This document shows positions 35,427 to 45,100 of a DNA stretch of 64,000 nucleotides, in pieces. Each line of letters starts with the position of its first letter. Position 1 is the first letter of the stretch. A program made the position numbers and the translations under genes. The stretch is from Desmodesmus armatus. Taxonomy: Eukaryota; Chlorophyta; Chlorophyceae; Sphaeropleales; Scenedesmaceae. Location of the stretch: the NCBI GenBank assembly GCA_007449985.2, contig VIIQ02000051.1, positions 1 to 64,000 on the forward strand, in the 5' to 3' direction. The notes under the pieces are model-generated. The model was not told where the DNA came from. It ran no database searches and worked only from the letters and a program-made list of their open reading frames with translations.

Positions 35427-38417
35427 CTACTGGTCCCTCTTCACCCTGCGCACCCGGCTCTGCTGCCAAGACGGCTGCTGCTGTTGTTGCTGCCCACCTC
35501 CCTGCTGCTGCTGTGGCTGCAGCGGCAGCTGCTGCTGTTGTGGCGCCGCCGCCGGCTGCTGCTGCCACTGCTGCCCAGGTCCTCCTCCCTGCCTGCCACC
35601 CTGTGCACCCCACTGCTGCTGCTGACCATCACCGCCCCTGCCACCCTGCGCACCCCACTGCTGCTGCTGCCCACCACCTCCCCTACCACCCCTCCCTGCA
35701 TAGCCCCTCCCACCCCCCCGCCACCCCTATCACCCCCGCCGCGGGGCTGCCACTCCCTGCCCCCTCCCCTACCGCCCCTCCCCTGCTGCTGGTACCCCTG
35801 CTGTTGATACCCCCCCTGCTGTTGGTACCCCTGCTGTTGGGGCTGGTAGGGGGCCGGGCCATCGTCAGAAGCCCCCTCGTCCCAGGACCCCTGTTGTTCC
35901 TGCTGGTAGCGGCCGCCCCCTCGGCCACCACCCCTGCCTCCCCTCCCCTGCTGCTGATACCCCCCCTGCTGCTGCTGGGGCTGGTAGGAGGCTGGGCCAT
36001 CCTCAGCAACACCATCATCCCAAGACCCCTGTTGGTCCTGCTGGTAGCGGCCGCCCCCTCGGCCACCGGAGCCCCTGCCACCCCTTGGCTTCCAGCCCTC
36101 GCCAAACTTGCGGCCGCCACGGTCCCCGCCGCCCCTACCGCCCCTGCCACCGCCACCGCCTCCTCCTCCTGGGCCAAAGCCTGTATGGAAAGGTGAGGGC
36201 AGCGGAGCACAGCACAGCACAGCACAGCACAGCAGGGTCATTATCCATGGAAGGATGCCAGGACAGATACCAAGGGAATGCAGGCCAGGGCACAATGCGT
36301 GGGCAGTGGAGAGAGGGGGTTGGGGGTCAGCAGGCCTCGATGGGTAAAGCTTGAACGGGTGTGAGAGTTGTGAATAGGGCAGTGATACCTGCACACTGTC
36401 GCAACACATGCTATTTGGTGGGTCGTAGACGAGTCTGACTGCTAGGCAGCAATCCCTTCCTGGCAACACCACAGCAAGAACACCCTATCTCCAAGCAACA
36501 GTTACCCCCCCTCTCCCAAATCAGGCACCTCCCAATACTGTACTAGCTTCCTGGCTTCCTCCTCAATGCTTCGCTCCCTTGTCTTAGCTATTTGTTCAGA
36601 ACAGTACAGTGATTGGAGACACAGTCCAATCCTTTGCACTAGCCAGCGGGCCAGGGGCTCATGACGGGGCCCAGAGGGCCTAGTAACGTACCCCAGTCTC
36701 TCAGGTCAGGTGTTGTTTGGCACCGCTTTGTCGCAGTACCTGTTGGTCCCAGCCCTGCCCTCACCTGAAGCCCCAAAGTCCGCACAGCCTATTACTAATG
36801 GTACTAGTAAGATGAGTATCCCAGCCCTGCTCTCACCTGAAGCACCGAAGTCCGCCACAAAGCTGCCCCCAAAGGGGTCCCCCATGTCGTCGAAAAAGTC
36901 GTCCATGCCTCCGTCAAAGTCAAGATCAAGGTCAAACAAGTCAAAGTTGTCGCGCACACCCCCGTCCAGCCCCACCCCCGCACGAGGCCTGATGTAGCCG
37001 CCCTTCTCTGGATCAAACGGCTGGTCCCCATCTGCTGCAAACAGATAGTCACCGATGAGATCGCCCTCCCGGCTGTACCGCTGCTGCCAGGCGCTGCGGG
37101 TCCTGCAGCTGCTGCTGCACCAGCCTGGCCCAGCTGCTGCTGCAGGCGAGCTGTCAGTTGGTCAAACTCTGCATCGTCATAGTCAAACATGTCATCCTCG
37201 TCATCGATATCGCCACCCAAAATGTCTCCTGCTGCTGCGGCAGCGCTGCTGCTGTCACGAGCTGCGATGTCCTCCCAGGGCTGCTGCTGCCATGGGTCCT
37301 CCTCCTGCTGCTGCTGCTGCTGCTTGCTGGAGGCGCCCTTGCGCCCGCCCCGTCCCCCTGTTGCTGCTGCTGCTGCCAGCTCAGCTTCGTCTGCGTCTAG
37401 CTGCATCTCTGGAAGGTCATCTTGGATCACACCAACAGACCCAGCAGCAGCAGCAGCAGCAGCGGCGGCAGGTGCTGCTGCACTGCTGCCCCGCTTTGTG
37501 CCCTTCTTGCTGGCGGGTGGTGCTGCTGCTGGCTGCTGCTGCTCTGTGGCAGGAAGAGCTGCGGCAACTTCAGCAGCAGCAGGCGCTGAGGATGTTGCTT
37601 TGGGCTTCCTCCCGCGCTTGGCAGGTGCGGCAGCAGGAGCAGCAGCAGGGGCAGCGGCATCATTGGCGGCCTGCTGAGCTGCTGCAGGGGCTGCGTCTGC
37701 GGCAGCAGTAGCAGCTAATGGTGGTACTTCAACTGCCGCTGTCGTCTTCCTGGGCCTGCCCTTTCGCTTGGGTGTGGCTTCTGCTGCTGGTGCTTCTTCC
37801 GCTGCGGCTGCTGCTGCTGCTGGTGGTGCTGCTGTTGGGGCTGGCTGTGTCACTGCTGCTGCTCTGCTGGCAGTGGCTTTTCGGACCTTTTTTGTTGCTG
37901 CTGCTGTTGTTGGTGGTGGTGACACCGCTGCCTCTGGGGCTGCTGCTGCTGCTGCTGCGGCAGGCTGGGACTCAGCAGAGGGGTCTACAGGAGTCCTGCT
38001 GGCACGTGGGCGTCTGCTGGGTGCAGCACGGGCGGCTGCCGGAGCTGCTGCTGCTGCTTCCGCTTGTGAGGGGCTAGTGCTGCTGCTGGTAGGATCTACT
38101 GGAGTGGCGCTTGCCCGCCGCGTCCTGCCACGTTTCGGTGCTGCTGCTGCTGCTGCAGGCAAAGCAGCAGGCTGTGCTGCCGGTGCTGCTGCCCCTGCTG
38201 CGGCTGCGGTGCCCTCTTCAGCAGGAGCAGCAGCAGCTGCGACTGTCTTACGGGGCCTTCGTGTTTTTGGTGCCTCTGCTGCTGCAGCAGCGGTGCTGCT
38301 GGAGGAGGGCTCAATGGGTGCTACGCTGGCTCTCCGTGTCCTGCGACGTTGTGCTGAACCTGGGTCGGGGGCTTGCTGACCTGCTGCAGCTGCCACGCAG
38401 CGCAGGCGCCGTGGCAC
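35427..38417 (-). CDS. AT-hook-like repeat / acidic / RGG-rich protein (frame broken in two places)
   Basis: Probably a nucleic-acid-binding nuclear or organellar protein; no named family recognised. The N-terminal part (about 38417-37100) is Ala/Pro-rich with at least five basic AT-hook-like motifs (RRTRRAS, KRGRTRRAS, KRKGRPRK, KRGRKPK, KKGTKRG). Three of them sit in a repeated module with TPVDPSSSS-type text. An acidic stretch (DDEDDMFDYDDAEFDQL) follows, then GDYLFAADGDQPFDPEKG and a Phe/Asp-rich patch (FDDMGDPFGG). A phase-1 intron (36836-36181) joins this to an RGG/YQQQ tail. Two problems: the frame changes near 37090 with no convincing intron, and in the tail the sensible frame (QQQQWGAQGG repeats, stop at 35427) is reached only through an indel at the C7 run at 35713-35719. 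The start is unresolved; the frame opens at a GTG at 38417 behind a possible splice acceptor, so a 5' exon is likely. Confidence 0.7.
36600..36712. repeat. Dispersed short repeat, copy 2 (MITE-like), in an intron
   Basis: Matches 11953-12064 over almost its whole length, with scattered substitutions and small indels. Like copy 1 it lies in an intron of a minus-strand gene, here the AT-hook/RGG gene, in the same orientation. Its ends abut one of the two duplicated donor segments. Confidence 0.65.
36733..36880 (-). repeat. Duplicated exon-end and 5' splice site (72-bp spacing)
   Basis: GCGGACTTCGGTGCTTCAG followed by GTGAGAGCAGGGCTGGGA occurs at the exon end (donor after 36837). A near copy, GCGGACTTTGGGGCTTCAG with GTGAGGGCAGGGCTGGGA, lies 72 bp further into the intron. 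Both donors are phase 1 and the intervening 24 codons are open, so either donor keeps the frame to the RGG exon. Confidence 0.85.
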
Positions 38418-39146
38418 TGTGCCTGTTGGCAGCGGAGTTACAGGGCAGGCACTGTGACTGGGAGGTGATGCGCAGATACAGCAGCATTTATGAACTCAAG
38501 CAATGGCCGCGAATCATGCCGTACCTGCCCCACACACAGGATGCCTTGACAGCAGCAACATGAGATCAGCCTGGCAACACAGGACCCACACCAGCTGTGA
38601 CTGCACGGCACTGATTAGTAGGACTTGCTGCCTTTGAAACAAACCAAATGCACGGTATAAAAGGCCAAGCAGGACCGTTGCCTGCGACAGCTGCTTGTGG
38701 ACAGCTGATGCAGAGTGATGACCTTGTGTTTCTGATCTATGCCCGCACTGGACGTTTACAGCTGCCAACCCGATCAGCCACAGTATCAGCACATACTGCA
38801 GCCGCACACTTATTTGCCCTCCTCCTGCCCCCTTCCACTCCCACTCTTCCCAACCGTTCTCATGTCATTCTCAGCAGGAACTGTCACCAATCACACGTTT
38901 CCACTCGTCCCAGGCACGGTGTGACAGTGGCTCGCACGAAGGCTGGCCAGCTGTGCGGCTTGTCGGTTTCTCTGTTGCTTGCTGTGATCAACATGGGCCA
39001 TGACTTTTTCCTTGTATGGCTGGCCAGTGAGGCTGTTCAGAGCTGATCCTGAGGCTCCTGGAGCTTGAAAGTCGCTGTGACTGCCCGTGTCAGCCCGATT
39101 CAGCTCACTGTGCTACCCCTCCCTCAGCAGCATCCCTCCAGCTATC
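38418..39146. promoter_or_regulatory. Divergent promoter interval between the AT-hook/RGG gene and the ARF-GEF gene
   Basis: The only head-to-head junction in the window, about 730 bp. A TATAAAAG at 38656-38663 on the plus strand could serve the ARF-GEF gene with a 5' UTR of roughly 450 bp; this is inference. Base composition changes from A/C-rich on the plus strand at the left to G/T-rich at the right across this interval, in step with the change of transcription direction. Confidence 0.45.
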
Positions 39147-42100
39147 ATGGACAGGGCCAAGAGGCTTGCGCTGGAGCTGGACCAATGCATCAGTGCTGTG
39201 ATAACTGCCATGCGGCAGAATGCCAAGTGGGCAGTGGTTCCAGGCAACTACAAGGTAAGCCTGCGTTGCCCAGCAACTAAAAACAAAGCAGGCCCTGTCT
39301 GGCACTTTTTGACTGTAGCCTGCATCTTCCCACCACTTGCAGGAGGAGGATCATATGGAGCCAGAACCGCATTATGAGGATTTCAGGAGCCTGAGACGCA
39401 AAATCTTCGAGTGGGAAGGCAAGTAGTGCGCTTGGCAGGCCGCGTCAGTGCTCTCAGACAGGGTGTCTGTTATAGCAGCTCGTTCCCACCTCAACTGGCC
39501 CAGGCAGCTAGACTGCATGACTGCCGCACATGCATGAGGACAGTCAATTTGGCTGTCAGCATGCTGTAGTTGAACAGTAGAGTCTCATACAAGCAGGCCG
39601 CGTGCCCTGCTGCATTCCCAATCCCATGGTCTGGTTGGCCCAGGCAGGGACAGCTGTGAGGTCTTGAGACCTGTACACAGAGCTCTGTGTACAGCGTCAC
39701 ATGTTGGCCCACAGCGCCAACTCTCCGCATACATCATTTCCATGCAGCTTTGGAGCCCCAAGCTTTCGTTCGCTCATTCAATCACGCAGCATGTGAACAC
39801 ACCCTGCGCACTCTGCTGCTGCAGACTGGTCTGTTGTGCAACCGCTTGAGTTCCTGTCGCCCTTTCTGAAGCTTGTGCGGGAGCCAGAGGTCAGCGGTCC
39901 CATTACAGGAGTCGCACTGACCTCCCTGTGGCGCCTGTTGAGCAGCGGCATTCTGGGTAAGCTGTTGCAGGGTGTTGGGCGTGGGGCGTGGCCGTTGCTG
40001 CTGGTGGGGGGTGGGGGTTTGCAGTAGCCACTGCTGTAGGGTATTGTGTGGGGGGCAGTGGCCGCTGCTGTTGGTGGGGGGTGAGGGTTGGCAGTGGCGC
40101 TGCTGCTGCTGCTGTGTGGTATCGTGTGGGGGGCATTGGGCGCTGCTGCTGCGCACCTGTCACCGTGTTTGCTGTGCCCGAGTCAGGCCGGCCCTGCTGA
40201 AGGAAGCACCATTACAGCTGCAGTGCTGGCCTGCTGATGCCCAGACACCGGCTCTTTATGCCTTCATGTGGTGCTGTTGCTGTCTGCAACGTCAGGTGTG
40301 TCCTAACTGTTGCTGGTGTGCCAATCCCTCCCACCACCTGTGGGTACCTTGTTGCAGGCCTGAACTCGCACGGGGCGCCTGAAGCAGTGAATGCAATTGT
40401 TGAGGACACCACGCAGTGCAAGTTTGAGGCAACCAGCCCAGCCAGCGATGAAGTTGTGCTGTTCAATATCTTGCAGGTATGCAGCAGGGGCACGATAAAG
40501 CAGCGAGTGATTTGCACATGACAGCAACTGCAGGGGGCATGGCTGGGGTTCACGCGCCGCATTGGAAAGCTTCCTGTCCCCTTGTGTCCTCCTGACACAG
40601 AATGCATGCATCACATAGGCAGTGCAACAGAGCAACAGCATGCACGTGCCTCCTGACACAGAATGCATTCAATACATAGGCAGCCCAACAGAGCAACAGC
40701 ATGCATGTGCCATGTGGATGTCAAGTGGGTGGTTGCAGCTGCGTCTGCTGCCATTGACAACGCACTCTGCATATGTGCTTCCTGCATTAATGCAGGTGCT
40801 GCAAGCAGCGATCCGATGTGAGGCTGGCATATACCTCACCAACGAGTCTGTCTGCAAAGCCTACCAGGCTGCCTTCATGCTGGGGAACCTGGACGCAGGT
40901 GCGTGTGTACCCCTGAAGTTTGCAGCACCTGCACCAGCAGCCCAATGACACCTGCCATGTATTCTGACAACTGCAGCACCCACACCAGCAGCTACCCTAC
41001 AGCTGCCATGCATCCACCCCAAGTGCCGTTCCATGCCCAGAGATTGCTCCACAGCATCACCCAGTGTGTTTGCAGAGTGTTGAAATGTTTCCACACAGCT
41101 GTCCTCTGTTGGCCACTCCTGCTGTGGGCACACCGTGCTGAGAAGCTTGTGACGGCAAATGTTGCTGTTGGCGGGTGCGAGAGCAGTGCATGCTTGCTGT
41201 TCCCTGTGTGTTCCTGTTGCAGATGCCTAGACCCTGAACCCCTAACCCTCAATTCCAACCCTGAACCCTAGTGCTGTTACCTGTGTGTTTCTGTTGCAGA
41301 TGCCCGCAGCAGCCGCAACAGCAGGGAGGTGTCTGAGCTGCTCACGCACTACAGCCGGCAGATAATGGGGGAGATCACAACTGTCGTGTTTGAGCGCCTG
41401 CAGTACATTCAGCCCGGCAGTCCTGCTGCTGATGAGGTCGCAGCAGCGGCGGGAGTGCTGCCACATATCAGCAGTGTCGTGGCGGCGGCTGCAGCAGAGG
41501 CGGCAGCAGTAAAGGCAGCAGCAGCAGCTGAGGCGGCAGCAGCCGAGGCAGCAGCGGCTGAGGCAGCAGCTTTGGAGCAGCAGGCAGCTGGCTTGGCAGC
41601 AGCAGCAGTAGGAGCAGACGGCAGTAGTCTGAGCACGATGCCAGGTGTGACGGAAGCCCCAGCAGCAGCAGGCAGTGGTGCAGCCATCCAGCAGCAGCAG
41701 CAACAGCCGCCGGGCCCTCCAAACGTGCTGACAGTTGCCACGGGGCCCATCCAGACTGCGGGCTCGCTGTCCGACACACGCTCCCCAGGTGTCGCAGCAG
41801 CTCTCGCTGCTGCAGCCGCCGCAGCAGCAGCCAGCAGCGGCGGCGCTACTGCGCCAGGTGCCAAGCCAGCTGCTGTCGAGCAAGACGACGATGCTGTCAG
41901 TGATGCGGGGCTACGGTCGCCAGCAGTACTGTCGCATTCGCAGACGCTGTCTCAGTCGCTGACAGCTTCGGTCCTGTGGGAGCGGACGGCAGGCATGCGT
42001 CAGCTGCAGGGGCACTTGTCGGCGTCCCTGGCTCCCTCTCAGCCCTCAACACGGGGTCGCCTGGCGGGTCAACATACAGCCACGGCCTGCCATGCGCCGT

Positions 42101-45100
42101 GGAGGTGCTGAACTTCCTCATTGACTGCATTGCACAGCGCAGGGTGGATGGCGAGGGGGCCAGCACGGCGTCCGGGCTGCTGTCGGGGCCTCCTGATGAT
42201 GAGTATGCCATGTTTGGGCTGTCGATGGTGCACAGGGCTGTGCTGGCAGGGGGTGCGATGCTCCAGAGCCATGATGCACTGCTAAGCCTGCTGCACAAGG
42301 ACTTGTTTGCAGCCATGGTTGTGGCGGTGAGTTTCATGCAGCTTATTGGTGGCGTGCGGCTGCTGTTAGCATGTGTTGCTGGGTCTGGCAGCGCGGGACT
42401 TGAAGAGCAGCAACAGCCAGCAGAGTGCAGCATGCGTCATGCAACAAACTTGCCGCTGTTAGCTTGTTTCTGCGTTGGGGCAACCATCACCAACTGTGGT
42501 GAAATGTGAGACACTGGGAGTCTGCTGCTGCTGCCATGGTGTTTGTGCTGTGGTGTGCAGTCCCAGAGTGCGTCGCTGGGCGTGATTGCTGGCATATGCC
42601 AGGTGCTGCTGGCTCTGTGGAAGGTGCTGGGGACCTGCAGCGTGCTGCAAGTGGAGGCAGTGCTGCAGAACGTGCTGCTGCGGCTTGCTGACGGTGAGTA
42701 ACACAGGATGGTGAGCAACCATAGTGATCCAGAGGGGTTGCAGGAGGAATACTACAGCACAGATGTGGTGCGGTAGTATCTAGGCAGGGGTGGTGCTGGC
42801 GGGTGCGTGCCTGGCAGAAAGAAGGCGGCTGCCAGTACACTGCTTGTGGCGCACCCTTCACCCTGAGCATGCAGCAGTCGACCCAACAGTGTGCACAGCT
42901 GCTTGCATGGGGCTCAGGACTGCGCGGCTGTGCACCTGATCCATGCAAAGTGTCTTACACATTGCTGCGCTGTGGCACTCCCTGTGTGGTGCATCCAGTC
43001 GTTGGTTGCTTGTTTTTTGTGTGCATCCAGTCGTAGGTCGCTTGTCTCCCTGACAGGTGCTCCACGTCACCCCTGGTGCCCCACTCTCTCTGTGTCTCTG
43101 TCCCTCTCTCTTATTATCACTCTTTCTTGCCCTCAAAACCTGTGCTGGCTGTGTTGCGTCCCCGCAGGCAAGGATACTGCCAGCCCTGAGCTGCAGGAGG
43201 CAGCCTTGGAGGGGCTGCTGGACCTGTGCAGGTGCCCAGGGTTCCTGCATGCCATCTACCTGTCCTGCGACTGCAGGGTGGAGCGCAGGTGAGCAGCTGT
43301 ACGGCTGTGGCCATTGGGCCTCACCTCTTGTCCAAGAGTAGTTCTTGGTGTGTGGCTGCTCATCTAGCAGTCACTGATCAGGATCTTATTTGGGGTCTGG
43401 TTTGTGCCATGGCACCACCACACACATGTTTGTTCGTTTTTTTTGGAAAACTGTGAGCTGGGAAGTGTGAAGCAGCAGGCAAACAGGGTCAGCAGCAAGC
43501 AGTGGTGGCTTGTGTGCCGCAGTGCTCAGCAGCTATGCAGCAACTGGACTGCGAAACACAAAGGCTGTATGTGTGCAAACGGACAGACAGACGCCGTGTG
43601 TGTTGTGTGCGTCCTTGCCCTGCAGCAACCTTTTCGAGGACCTGGTGTCCCTCATCAGCAAGACAGCATTCCCTGGAGGCAGCGGCGGCAGCAAGGGCCT
43701 AGGCCCCATGCATGCTATCAGCCTAGAAGCCCTGTTAGCTGTCCTGCAGGCGCTTTCTGAGTGCCTTGAAGACCCGCCCCCCCAGCTGCAGCCCGCCACA
43801 GCCCTCGACCGGTTCGTGGATGTTTGGGGCCCCATCTGCCGCGGGGAGAACCCCCCACTGGATCAGATCTTAGGGGACCAAGCGGCAGCAGCGCTGTCAG
43901 CGGCCGCAGCGGCGGCTGCAGGCGGTAAGCCCCTGCGGGATAGTGCCAGCAGCGGCGGGTACAGCACGTACGGGAGTTACCTCGCGGCGGCGGCGGCGGG
44001 CGGGAACGGCTTGCGGCGTATTGCCAGCAGCAACGCCAGCAGCAGCGGGAACCTCATGTATGGGAAGGCGCGCAGCAGCGGGCGGTTGGAGCAGTGTCTT
44101 CCTGAGCAGGAGTTGAGCGGGTATGCTGCTGCAATTGCTGCGGAGACGGCTGCGTTTGAGAAGGGGCTGAAGCAGCGGATCATGCTGGCGGTTGACCACT
44201 TCAATAAGGACTACAAGAAGGGCTTCCAGTTCCTGCAGGTGTGCCGGTAGTGACGCTGCGCATGCACTTCAAGTGTGCTACGCCAACTGGGTGCCAGCGT
44301 CTCCTGCACTATGTTCCCTGAGCACTATGGTGACAACCTCATTCAATCACCCGATCCAGCTGGTTCATACGGCAATGACACAAACACCACTTACGTGCCA
44401 ACATAACATTAGGGCAGCAGCACACACGAGCATCTGACGAATTCATAAGAGTACCCCAGCACCCTTATGTTGAAGGAATGTTGAAGGAATGTGCTGCCCT
44501 GTGCTGCTGCAGGCCAACCACCTGCTGCCACCGCTCAAGCAGTCCCCTCCCGCAGACAGCAGCAGCTCGGCAGACGCCAACGGCGGCACTGGCGGCAGCA
44601 ATGCCCCGGCAGCAGCAGATGCAGGCGTAGATGAGGATGAATTGGCGCGCTGTGTGGGGTACTTCCTGCGGACGTGTCCGGGGCTCAGCAAGGTTACGAT
44701 TGGGGAGTTGCTGGGAGACCCTGACAAGTTCTTCCTCAAGGTATGTAGCGGGCTGCTGCTGCTGCAGCATGCAAACGCACGAACAAAACCGCATTCATAA
44801 AGGCCTCATCCCACAGGCAGGCAATGGGGGTGTTGTCCTGGGTTGTTTCACTGTTTTGAGGTGGCCTGGGTTTGGGTGAGGGTGGACTTGTGGTGGGGTA
44901 CTTCCTGCGGACGTGTCCGTGGCTCAGCAAGGATACGTTTGGGGAGCTGCTGGGTGACCCCGGCAAGTTTTTCCTGAAGGTGGGTAGAGTGGGCTGCTGC
45001 TGCTGCTGCTGCATGCATGCAAGCACATGGACAAGACCTCACTCACACAGCACTGATTCCATAGGCAGGCAACCAGCGCTGTTGTCTTGAGTTGTTTCAC

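Noticed and set aside
35399..36196. 265-codon Pro/Ala/Leu-rich plus-strand frame
   Set aside because: Antisense shadow of the RGG/Gln-rich exon.
41225..41275. CCCTAACCC / CCCTGAACCC text resembling telomere repeats
   Set aside because: Only a few irregular units within an intron; too short and degenerate for an interstitial telomere.
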